Positions 1 to 9,399 of a DNA stretch of 27,869 nt are shown here, in pieces; the stretch's first letter is position 1, and every line of letters begins with the position of its first letter. The stretch is from Schoenoplectus triqueter (Eukaryota > Streptophyta > Magnoliopsida > Poales > Cyperaceae). The stretch is from contig CAXKVV010000611.1 in the NCBI GenBank assembly GCA_964058805.1, positions 1 to 27,869 on the forward strand, read 5' to 3'. Both the position numbers and the translations under genes were made by a program. Under the pieces are notes generated by a model, which was given only the letters and a program-made list of their open reading frames with translations, ran no database searches and was not told the DNA's origin.

Positions 1-515
1 CCATTGTCTAAGCTCAATTGTTTATATTTTAAGCAAACTATTTGTTACTTGTTCTCCTTGAGTTTTTTGCGGAGAGTTATAATGATGATGGAATTTCAAA
101 AATTGATTAAGAAGAGAACACTGAAGGTTCTAGGGGAATTATTTTTTCAAGCTGCTTGGGATAATACCAAATTGAAGATGGAGCTCTTGTTTATACATGA
201 GCTTTTGATTGGGACACTTTTTCCTGGTTTTTTCTATATAAACTCTGCCCTGAACATTTCTCCATGAAGATGGAGCTTTTGTTTATCAAACTAAAAGTTC
301 TATCTTGTTCTCTGTGGTCCCAGTACCAAATTGAAGAAATTTGCTGTGTTTATCTAAATCATCCTCTGTTGGATTTAGAAGGATATACCATATTTTGTCT
401 ATTTCTTTTTACCTTCGTCAAAAAGGCCTACGGTGGCCGTGAAGTTTTTGTAACTTGCTGACAAACAAAACAGGTATTACATGCTGACAAACTGCAAAAG
501 CTAAGAATCTAATGT
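1..515. other. 3' flank of the minus-strand pseudogene; no gene recognised
   Basis: This stretch lies downstream of the stop of the minus-strand exon at 516-802, so it would be 3' UTR or flank. Plus-strand open frames at 4-267 and 264-461 have no recognisable motif and a leucine/phenylalanine-rich, non-coding composition. A short direct repeat (GAAGATGGAGCT, then TTGTTTAT) occurs at about 174-196 and again at 266-288, 92 bp apart. I see no other structure. Confidence 0.4.
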
Positions 516-802
516 TCAGCTCTTTCCCTCCATAACTCGTTTATTAGTGAAATCAAATTCATCTTCTTCTCTTGTCTTCAGACTCCTTGCCTTCTTCAAA
601 AAGTGCTTCAAGTGGTTCTTGGGAGTAAAATCAACAACTTGGCACCAAGACAAATTCCCCTTATTTGGAAATCCTGATTTCAGTCTAACTTGAATTCTGG
701 AGCATCCTAATTATGCATTTGCTTATTAAGGCATCCACAAATGGACTTCCTTTTTGACTTAGTGGTGTACATACGCCATTGTATTGAGGCAAGATTTCAT
801 AC
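516..802 (-). pseudogene. Exon 2 (3' terminal exon) of an unidentified, frameshifted plant gene
   Basis: Read on the minus strand, this segment follows an acceptor-like sequence (CCTAATTCTAG, AG at 804-803) and opens with YEILPQYNGVCTPLSQKG. That frame ends in TAG at 687-685. The frame one base over then continues with IQVRLKSGFPNKGNLSWC, VVDFTPKNHLKHFLKKARS and TREEDEFDFTNKRVMEGKS, ending in TGA at 518-516. The two frames join between about 687 and 711, and the 287-bp length fits a one-base net insertion. The balanced, lysine-rich, low-repeat composition is unlike the AT-rich surroundings and is my main reason to call it coding. The product would be small, basic and probably soluble; I do not recognise the family. 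The first base completes an Arg codon left open by exon 1 at 9199-9362. A real but very short intron at the frameshift is possible but unlikely (only about 33 nt would fit). Confidence 0.55.
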
Positions 803-1829
803 CTAGAATTAGGTTTAGGTGGTTTTCCATCTGTTACTTCTTTTTTCTTTCTTTTATTTTTGGTTGAACATTAATTAATTTTCAAAGAGTGCTTGTGACT
901 TTACATGTCTATAGGGTATTGTAGAGATAGTTGATTATCGTATTTTTTTTCCTAGTACGATAATTCATCACCGTATCATTCAATGAAAGTAAGAGGATTG
1001 TTAAATGATATATATTATATGTGATTACTGCTAGTCATAATATTTAAACTTGCGTTCACTTTTTGTCGGATGTCCTGATAAAAAAAAAGGATAACTTGTA
1101 CGCAGGTAAGAGTACACAAAATTTCTTTCAATAGTTTGTTGTCATCTCTGTACATTTTTTTTTCTTTTAATTTGCAATTTTTCATTAGCGTGGAAGTTCT
1201 TTATTTGAGTAATGGTGTAATCAGTGCCTTGTTTGGTTGATGAGCAACTCTTGTTAGTAAATATGTTTGTATGACAGTCAAATGAACCGGATATTCATAT
1301 TACTAGGTCCGGGATTCATTACTGTATCATACATACATATATTAGTCCCTTGGTTTTTTTGTGTTTATAAATGACGGAAAAAAAATACTAATATAGGTAA
1401 ACTGGTCCTAAACATATTGACCGTTTTAAATGTATTCAATGATTTAAAAAAATCAAATAAATTTTAAAATTGAAAATTGATAAGTAATTCATGGACATGT
1501 TATCCGATATAGCATGGTACAATTCAATATTTAAATTTCATGCAATTTTATTCTTGTCTAATATATAATATGTGAAGGATTGTGAACTTCCACCATTTGA
1601 GATTTCTGGTCAATTCTTCGTCATCGAAATTTCAAGTCAACTAAAATAATAAAAAAAATTCAGTTGATCGATAACTTATCTTGCTGAATGACTTAAACAA
1701 TATTCATCAAAGACTATTTCTTTAGAGACGGCCCTTTGCACCCAGATTATTACTAAAGCTACTCAGAGAAATAGGTAGTGAATGATGCATGATAAAAAGA
1801 TGAAAAACAAATAGCTTGGGAGAACTTTC
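803..1829. other. Intron remnant between exon 2 and the LINE
   Basis: AT-rich sequence without a supportable exon on either strand. If the two exon pieces belong together, this is the 3' part of the intron on the minus strand. A small hairpin (ATTATCGTA facing TACGATAAT, loop about 15 nt) lies near 935-965. Confidence 0.4.
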
Positions 1830-1845
1830 AAGAATATTACTAATT
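1830..1845. repeat. Target site duplication, 5' copy
   Basis: AAGAATATTACTAATT here matches AAGAATACTACTAATT at 8378-8393 in 15 of 16 bases. The copies sit directly outside the 5' end of the LINE and directly at its poly-A tract, as expected after target-primed reverse transcription. The single difference is a T/C transition. Confidence 0.9.
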
Positions 1846-2227
1846 AGACTTTTAAACTTTATCCAACCGAATAGAGCAGAGCAATTTTGAGGCGATTTTG
1901 AAATCGCCTAGGAACCCCTGCCCAACAACCCTCCCCCAGCAACCCACGCCTAGTAACTCCGTCGTCGTCGTTGTCGGACCTCCGGTTCTCGCATGGGACG
2001 TCGTCGGCTACTGACCTCTACAAACGGCTGGAGCACCTACCTCTCCCCCCGATTTCTCAAAGTTCCCCACTGCACTCTCTATGACCCCATGACTGTGCGT
2101 CAAGCCCACCCAGAAAAAGAACCCCCAACACCCTTGCCTCCCACTCTATATCTCCCTACCCATCTCACCATGTCTCCCCCCAAGACACTTCACCACTCAC
2201 TCTTATTCCTTCCACAAACTAACCACA

Positions 2228-5045
2228 ATGGCTACTCGCAGTCGCCACAGCCAACCCAGGTCCAGCAACACGGGCCCACGCTCCTACCCCTACTCGTGAG
2301 CCTCCTCTGGCTCTCGTTCCTCATTCTCTTACCCGATACTACAACGTATGCATGGCCGGTTTGGGCCACCTGCTCACACTCCGCCTTACCTACACACCCA
2401 TCCATGGGCCTGACCGTACGCTGAAGCATGTACGGCGGCCAACCGAGATCTTCAGTTCCTCAATAGGAAGCGTAAGCAACTGTCGGGCGAGCCATCCTCG
2501 CAAAACACCCCACATGAAGTGAGCTCACCCGGTGACCTGCCTTTCAAATACAGCGCTTCCCTCACCCAACCCCAACTTATAGGTTGCTCACCTAGCTTCC
2601 TACACCACCAGACTCGTCCCACCCATAGTGGGATCGACGCTGCTACAACTATTTTGCATATGATCACCGGGTCGACCAATGTAAGGGGAATGTAGTCTAT
2701 CGGCTCTGCCTAACCCAAGGTCACTCTTCTAAATTGTGCCCCTCTAAACAACCTCAGGCAGAGCTGTCCTCGGACCTCTGGCCGCGGGACAACATTAGTG
2801 ACACTGGCCTCCCAGCGGATAGGCCCGAAATCGTCAATGTCTTTCTTCATAACAACACCTCATTGACGCATGAGACAGACTGCTTATCCGCGACCCACAT
2901 CATCAATGCACATTTTATCACAGCTCATGGCACAAGGTAATTACACCGTGTCCTCTCTAGAGCTTTGCCCAGACAAACTCGATATGAAGTCTCTCACATC
3001 TTATCCCACTACTATCTTCTCATGTTCAACTCTCACCTAACCGATCAGGACTTCAAAACCTTCTTTGCTAAAATATTATCCCCTATCGGTTATATTTCCT
3101 TCCCATGGTATCCGACGGTAAAATCAAAGGAGCATGACCCCGGCTATAAAGTTTGGTTGGACCTCGTTGACCTGCCGCCACACTTATAGTCATTAGACGA
3201 GCTAGCAGTCCTCACGTCTTCTTTCGGCCTCATCCTTGCACACTCGCTGCTGAACAAGGTATCCTCCTTCGAGCGGCTCCGGCTATCAATAGCCATCGAT
3301 GCCTTGTTAAGAATACCTAGAGGCATCTGCCTCTTTCTTAATGGCAGGTTATGATGTATCCCCGTAGTCGTCATGGGATGGATACGAGAGTCAACATATT
3401 TTGAAGCCCTAAAGGATCTTACACCACCTGAAGATGTACACGAGGCCATGGCTATAGACCTCTATGATAAAATAGAGACAGGCAACCTGCGCCGGTCACT
3501 ATCCCCCTCCCCGACCAAGACTCAAGAATCGGACCCTATAGATAATCCCCCCGTGGAGTTATCGGACAGCACCTCCGTCGGCTCACCAGCGACAACGGTA
3601 ACAGTCGATCGTCGCCTACTGCTCGACCTCTGCACAAAGGCACCGGCGTCCACTGCAAACCAGATGCTTTTATCAACTCTATAATCGAAAAAAATCCAGT
3701 AGAGCAAACCCTAATTCCAGCCAACCTAGAAATAGGACGTAGGATGCCTCCAGTACTACCGCCACTGCTGGCAAAACCAGCATTGACTTGCGCTAAAAGA
3801 TGGTACTTTCAAAACTTGCCTCGGTCCATGTGCCACCTACCTCATACATTTGGAGATCACAATAATACAACCGCTACCTAACAGTTTCCTCCAAACCCAG
3901 CAGTACAAGCAACATACCTGTCAAATCCTTGGGCCCCACGCATAATGATGCCATTACTGAGTTGCTAGGTACTGCTCTTGTCCTATCCACGCAGCTGGGC
4001 CCTTACAAAAAAGACTCACTGGGCCAGGCTGCAACCCCCAAACAGGTCGTCTCCTCCCAGCCTAGGGCCCACTCTCCCAATCCGAGGCCAGCACCCTCGT
4101 TGAGGCCTGCTTCACATGGCGACACAGCCCAAAACACCCACTCCTCTCAGCCCAGAAACACAACAGCCACCAAGCACGCAGTTGCAGCCTAAAACACCCA
4201 CTCCTCTCAGCCCACGAACATAGCAGCCAATAAACAGACTACTACAACCCAAAGCACCCACTCCTCTCAGCCCAAGAACACAACATTCACCAAGAAGGCC
4301 ACCACCCAGGCAACACAGCCCATCTCCAACAAGCAGGCCGCTCACCAGGCTTCTAGTCACCAGTCCAAAACCACCAAGCAGTGGAGGCCTGTTGCCCCAC
4401 TTCTTTGGGCCGCAATGCCCCCCTCCCCCCGCGACATGCCCCCTTCGACTGGGTAGCGTTGCAGATCGCACACCAACCCTATCCAGCCTAGTGACCTATG
4501 GCCCTACCCCGCATGCAGTCTTGGGCCATGTCTCATTCCCTTCCGCCAGATAGCCCTCCCCTATTTATCACTGGCCCTTAACCAATACGGTACCAATCTT
4601 GGTACCGAGCCGATTCACCCACCCATGAAAGCCAACCCCGCTACAACAACCATATCGTTGTCGGCTGGCTAGCCCTCACTCCATCCCACTGTCATAGCCT
4701 CGGATAATGTCACCAACCCGCCTTCCAAGTTACTAATGACTACACCCAAACACCAGCCCCCCAGCTGACAAAACTGATAACACCCCTACTGCACAAGCCC
4801 CCAGGCAAAGGCTCTCCGTCGTAGTGGCTGCCCCTCCAAAAGGCCGGCTTTCTTCCCCGGCATAGTAGCCACCCCCTCCAAAACTAAGCAGAAGCACCCC
4901 AAAACAGCAACACCAAAAGCCTTGAAACAGGCAATTGCTGAAGCGGGTATCACAGACAGCCTTCAATAGGAAAAACTCAATGCACAACCACTCAGCGATA
5001 ATGCCATATAAAAAATTCTTTCATTTGTCTGCCTTGAAACCACTG
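2228..5045 (+). pseudogene. LINE ORF1 (nucleic-acid-binding protein), degenerate
   Basis: ORF1 of L1-type LINEs encodes an RNA chaperone that packages the element's RNA. A plausible start is ATG 2228 (MATRSRHSQPRSS), with 1993 as an alternative; frameshifts before about 2630 leave the N-terminus uncertain. Two tandem CCHC-like knuckles lie at about 2645-2733: CYNYFAYDHRVDQC and YRLCLTQGHSSKLC. Each has one expected Cys replaced by Tyr. Frame 1 then runs to 3684 through an RNA-binding-like core with the conserved segment GYKVWLDLVDLPPHL and FGLILAHSLLNKVSSFERL, interrupted by stops at 2938, 3187 and 3352. The reading then shifts to frame 2, with a Ser/Gln/Pro/Thr-rich tail containing three 60-bp tandem repeats (4131-4310). 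The last recognisable part is KQAIAEAGITDSLQ near 4920-4968. It abuts ORF2 where the endonuclease start is missing. Confidence 0.75.
4131..4310 (+). repeat. Three 60-bp tandem repeats in the ORF1 tail
   Basis: The segment AAAACACCCACTCCTCTCAG begins at 4131, 4191 and (as AAAGCACCC...) at 4251, exactly 60 bp apart. Sixty is a multiple of three, so each copy adds 20 residues of the type NTHSSQPKNTTATK without changing frame. The third copy is the most diverged at its 3' end. Confidence 0.85.
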
Positions 5046-5069
5046 ACGGCATGCTGATGCAAGGATCTC

Positions 5070-8000
5070 ATAGGTTGGACTAATAATTACACGCTCACCA
5101 CCACATATGCCTTATCGTTCTCCACCACAATGCTGCTGACCAATACTAGGGGACTGAGCTTCATGCTAACTAATGTATATGGCCCCACACAAAATGACCT
5201 TAAAATATCCTTCCTAAAGAAACTAAGGATGTTAGCATGCCTGCATGACATTCAGTGGATCGTTCTCGGTGACTTCAATATCATACACGATCCTATATAC
5301 TCTTCCTCCTCTAACCCAAACCTACACTCTATGCTACCCTTTAATGACCTAATCAGTGACCTTAACCTGCACGAAACAACTCTTTGGCTGACAATTCACA
5401 TGGTCTAATAAACGACCAAACCTATCCTTCTCCAAGCTCGACAAAGTCTTTTTATCCAACCACTGGGCAACACTTAACACCCATATCCCCTTCCTATCCG
5501 ACCTACCAGCACCAACCTCAGGCCACATACCCCTCGTCCTCCGCTTTAAAAGCATTATTAACCAACGACACCGTACTTTTTTCTTTGAACGATATTGGCT
5601 ATAATTCACCGAGGCACAAGAGATAGTCCATAATGCATGACATTCTGTTGCCATCACAAACAACCCTAACACTGACCTCATTGAAAAGTTCAAAAGAGTG
5701 CGCTCCCACATCACCAAATGGGCTAGCCACAAATTCAATTATTTCAACAAAATATTACCTCAAAAAAAGTATATCATCCACCTCCTGAACAGGGTGGAGG
5801 AACACAAAAATCTTGCCCAAACCGAATTCAACCTACGCGCGAGACTCAAGGAACATGCCTACAACATAGCTTACTTGAAGTAAAGTAAATGGAAGCAGAG
5901 ATCAGCCGTCTTATGGCTAAAATATGATGACACTAACTCTAAATACTTCCATTCTTTAGCAACAGTAAGACGGAACAATAACTTTATCCTTCAAGTGATA
6001 ATCCCTCCCCAAATCCCAAACAACCAGCCAACCTCTATAACACACACCCCATAAATCCTCAATGAGTTCACCAAGTTCTACAAGGAGCTACTGGGCACAC
6101 CAACGCAATGCGGAATAAAGCCCAGCCTTAACAACCTATACACCTAATGCAACACCGATCACCTAAGACACCTGACAAAATTTAAAAAAGGGGTCTTTGA
6201 CCTACCAAAGGATAAAACGGCCGTACCGGATGGTATCTCGATCGAATTCTTCCAACAGTTTTGGCCTACCATCTTGGGGGACCTACATAGAATCATCACT
6301 GCCTTCTATCTTAACAAGCTAGACCTATGACGCATAAATAATGCATATATCTTCCTGATCCCAAAGAAAACTCAATCCTACATGGTCTCTGACTATAAAC
6401 CGATCAACATACTCTCAGCCATCCCCAAAATCATCACCAAGATTCTCGCATTTCGTCTCCAACCATACCTCCCTGACATAATCCACACCAACCAAATAAC
6501 ATTTATAAGGGGTCGTCAATTGATGCAGTCATTCTTATCGGCACGTGAAATCCTGGCACACCTCGCCAAGCATAAAATCCCATCGGTGTTCATCAAAGTG
6601 GACTTCCAGAAAGCATTCGATTCTATATCTTGAGAATTCCTGCTAGAGGTACTCCATGCGTGGGGCTTCCCTCCTCTATGGCTAGTATGTATACGTAGTC
6701 TTTTAATCTCATCCACATCATTCAACAAAGTCAATGGTCAGAGATGCGCCACATTCTACCATATGAAAGGCCTACGATAAGGCGACCCACTATCCCCACT
6801 CCTCTTCAACCTAGCAATGGATGCCCTACAAGCAATGATCCAAAAACTACAAGGGGATCTCATTCACCTACCCACAACCACAACTTCCCTATTGTAATTT
6901 GCAGACGACACCGTCGTCATCACCCCTGCCCACGCCCACAATATTAAACTAATCATGATGACATTCCACGCTTTTGGGGAGCTATCTAGACTAACGATCA
7001 ATTTACAAAAAAATGGCTTCTTCCTAATTACAATACCATCCGACCTTAATCCATCCATTGCCTCATTAATTGGATGTCCTGTCCTTTTCATGCCAATTTA
7101 ATACCTTGGCCTACCACTCACAATCATCAAACCTCCAAACTCAACATTTCTTCCACTTATCATAGCTGTGCAAAGGCGATGTGAAAACTAGCAGGGTCGG
7201 TACCTATCGATGCATGGCTGAGCGACGCTCACTAACTCGGTCTTGAATGCAGCCCCTTGCACTACATGCAGGCTTTCATCTTGTTAAGATGGGTAATATT
7301 AACAATCATCAAAATCACTCGACGCTTCCTTTGGCGAGGCAACAATGAAACGTACTCCGGCAGGCATTGCCTTGTAGCTTGGCCGCAGTTAACATTACCA
7401 AAAAAAAGTGGAGGCCTCACCATAATCAACATGGAGCTACAAAACAAATCACTAATAATAAAATGGCTATGGATAATACACACAGACACCCAATGCCTAT
7501 GGAACCGCACACTAACCTCCCTTGCCATCTCCATCCCCAAATCGCCACAAACAATCCAAACACAACTCTTTTTTCATCAAAGATCTAGCTAAGTTACAAC
7601 CTATTTTCACAGCCTCCACACAACCTGACCTACGGGGACATAAAACCTTCCAATGGGGAGCACACTTTACAATCAAAGCAATATACAATCTATGCAACAA
7701 CCATGGGGTGCAACTAACACACTTCATGAAAATATGTGAACTACGAGCCCCCCCCCCCCCAAAAAAAAAAAATTAAGTACTTCCTTTGGCTTCTGATGCA
7801 CGATAGATTAATTACAGAAGAAAACCTAATAAAAAAAGGGTTGACAGGCGAACCAATCATGCCTACTGTGTGCAACCAACGCGCCGAAGGATGCAAAATA
7901 CCTCTTCATGACCTGTAACTTTACACGTATAGTACACTCACACCCAAACACTACACCGCCTCAAACACTCCACAATCGATCATACAAACTTGGATGCATG

Positions 8001-8170
8001 TGTGCTAGGACGAGACTCAACATGACTGGGCAGCACACACGTGGGAGATCTGGAAGGAACGAAACTGCAAAGTATTCCAAGGCATCTGGCGCCGTCCCGG
8101 TGTGCTGCAGAACCAAGCCACTATCCAGCTGCGCCAATGAGAAATGGTCTAATGCACACAACACGAGAGA
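5070..8170 (+). pseudogene. LINE ORF2 (endonuclease-reverse transcriptase), degenerate
   Basis: ORF2 nicks target DNA and copies the element's RNA at the nick. The endonuclease part starts abruptly at about 5070 with IGWTNNYTLTTTYALSFST, followed by TNVYGPTQND and WIVLGDFNI. The usual N-terminal third (WNxRG, LQETK) is absent. A net +1 frameshift near 5375-5390 leads to FTWSNKRPNLSFSKLDK in frame 1. Frame 1 then holds to 7255 without indels: DKTAVPDGISIEFF, SDYKPINILSAIPKIITKIL, VDFQKAFDSI (Asp codon 6619), GLR-stop-GDPLSPLLFNLAMDAL and the catalytic FADD (6898-6909), then YLGLPLT. Stops lie at 5389, 5602, 5638, 5881, 6052, 6145, 6328, 6631, 6778, 6895, 7099, 7189 and 7219. A -1 shift at about 7255 leads to LHYMQAFILLRW, RRFLWRGN and SGRHCLVAWPQL; further shifts occur near 7570 and at the C13A12 run. 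The zf-RVT region (KIKYFLWLLMHDRLITEENL, 7770-7960) has lost part of its metal ligands. The C-terminus includes WEIWKERNCKVFQGIW (8042-8089). Confidence 0.9.
7748..7772 (+). repeat. C13-A12 homopolymer junction inside ORF2
   Basis: Thirteen C are followed directly by twelve A at the N-terminal edge of the zf-RVT region. The reading frame changes across it (LTHFMKICELRAP in frame 1 before, KIKYFLWLL in frame 2 after), so it marks a frameshift. It could reflect slippage in vivo or a sequencing or assembly error. Confidence 0.8.
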
Positions 8171-8377
8171 GCAATAACAACATCAGGGACGCAAATAATT
8201 AGGGATTAAAATTGCTTAGGGCGGAGCTATAAACTAGATGAATGTACTAGACATATCAATCATTTATTATCTCTAGTCGATGTATCACTGCTACTATAAC
8301 TCTCTTCCTGTAAAATTCCTCTTATTTTAATTAATGAAATCAAAATAATAGGGTTTTCGCCTGCTACTTCAAAAAAA
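8171..8377 (+). other. LINE 3' UTR and poly-A tract
   Basis: Non-coding sequence between the last recognisable ORF2 segment and the A tract (8371-8379), which abuts the 3' target site duplication. AT content rises towards the tail. Confidence 0.75.
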
Positions 8378-8393
8378 AAGAATACTACTAATT
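8378..8393. repeat. Target site duplication, 3' copy
   Basis: AAGAATACTACTAATT matches 1830-1845 in 15 of 16 bases. Its first two A overlap the LINE poly-A tract, so the exact boundary is ambiguous by a couple of bases. Confidence 0.9.
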
Positions 8394-9198
8394 TGTCCAT
8401 GAAGTTTAAAACTGAAGAAATATTTGTAGTACTAAAAATCTATTCTTTGTTAAGAGGTGTAATGAATAATAAACAAACATACGGGAAAAGTAGCATTTCT
8501 TTAATGGCCGGTTGCTTAATTCTTTTGTTTCTTCTTTCTAAATCACATGTAAAGAGCTGTTATGTTTGAATAATAAAAGTTCAAGGGATATATATATTGT
8601 TTTCTTCTTTAGTTTGAGTACCTACTACTATTGTTTTCTTTCTATTTTCTTTCTTTGTTTAAATTAATGTCCACTGACATACTGCTAAGCTGAAATAAAC
8701 TAGTACCATAAAATTATATATATAAAAAAAGACATCTGTACCAGGATAAAATTGCTGTTTTATTAGCTATCTTTCTATGTATTGCATGTTTCAGTACTTC
8801 TACTGTTTACTTTACTTAGTTGAGTACCTGATATTGTTTTCTTTCTATGTTTAATCTCTAATGGCATTGATACACAGATATATTAATTTTGAATTTATTA
8901 TTCACAAATTCACATGGCTGAGATATCAATCGTCTCTTGTGATTCATTTGGGTTAGTGTTTTTTTTAATTTCTCTCATTGATTTCCAACATAACAATTAA
9001 ACTCGAATATTTTTGGACTTTTGATATTACTTTTTTGTTTTTATCAAACACAACAGTTTATTAAGTAAATACTAACTAAATAAAAATGTTTTTGAATAAA
9101 TTTTCACGACTTCCATAAAGAAAAGAAAAAAAACAAGAAAAATATTATATTTTCAATGGAAAAATAACGTGGATGAACTTCATTGAAGAACATCTTAC
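8394..9198. other. AT-rich intron segment between the LINE and exon 1
   Basis: No exon, RNA gene or element end is visible on either strand. On the exon-pairing model this is the 5' part of the minus-strand intron. Removing the LINE and one target site copy leaves an ancestral intron of roughly 1.8 kb. Confidence 0.4.
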
Positions 9199-9362
9199 CG
9201 AACAGGATCTTTTAACAGCAGATACGCTGACGAAAAGTTGCCGAGCCTCAAAGACACGGGTGTGTGAGGTTCCGAATGAGCTGCGCGCTGCTTGTCCGGT
9301 TCGACACGGATCGGACACGTGTACGCGGTTTTCTCTGATCACGCCTTGGCATTATGTTCCAT
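9199..9362 (-). pseudogene. Exon 1 of an unidentified plant gene with an early stop codon
   Basis: This is a GC-richer island in AT-rich DNA. On the minus strand, ATG at 9362-9360 begins MEHNAKA, then a TGA stop at codon 8 (9341-9339), after which the same frame stays open: SEKTAYTCPIRVEPDKQ, RAAHSEPHTPVSLRLG and NFSSAYLLLKDPV. It ends in TTCG followed by a consensus donor, GTAAGATG (GT at 9198-9197). The stop is one transition from CGA (Arg) and is a CpG site. The exon is 164 bp, leaving two bases of a codon; exon 2 at 802 supplies G to make CGG. No later in-frame ATG exists, so the copy as read cannot make this protein from its own start. I do not recognise the family. The pairing with exon 2 is inferred from strand, phase and splice signals. 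ACACGTGT lies inside the exon and is probably not regulatory. Confidence 0.5.
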
Positions 9363-9399
9363 CTCCGTGGATCTGACTCCCAGAACTCTATATTAGTAG

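Larger units (their letters stand above)
1846..8377 (+). mobile_element. Degenerate near-full-length L1-type LINE (non-LTR retrotransposon)
   Basis: A 6.5-kb block with far higher GC than its flanks. It carries, in order, a 5' leader, an ORF1 with zinc knuckles and a proline/threonine/glutamine-rich tail, an ORF2 with APE-type endonuclease, reverse transcriptase and zf-RVT zinc-binding regions, a short 3' UTR and a poly-A tract (8371-8379). A 16-bp target site duplication bounds it, so the insertion is a single event and not visibly 5' truncated. The leader contains a perfect 9-bp stem (AGGCGATTT / AAATCGCCT, 1890-1909). Both ORFs are inactivated by many stops, at least four frameshifts and an apparent deletion of the endonuclease N-terminus, so the copy cannot move on its own. 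It lies in the presumed intron of the minus-strand gene, in the opposite orientation. The domain order fits the plant L1 clade (Cin4/Karma-like); I cannot assign the family. Confidence 0.93.

Noticed and set aside
4..461. Two plus-strand frames (87 and 65 codons)
   Set aside because: No motif, hydrophobic low-information composition, and better explained as 3' flank of the minus-strand pseudogene.
690..720. A 33-nt intron explaining the exon 2 frame change
   Set aside because: It would be far below the minimum intron size in plants; a one-base frameshift is simpler.
2232..2679. Antisense frames over LINE ORF1
   Set aside because: They are shadows of GC-rich coding sequence on the plus strand, which carries the zinc knuckles and RNA-binding core.
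4112..4987. Minus-strand Gly/Cys-rich frames (119 and 84 codons)
   Set aside because: They are antisense to the Pro/Ser/Thr-rich ORF1 tail and its 60-bp repeats; the Gly/Cys richness is a mirror artefact.
9300..9325. ACACGTGT as a G-box/ABRE promoter element
   Set aside because: It lies inside the exon 1 reading (TAYTCP) and is more likely coding sequence.
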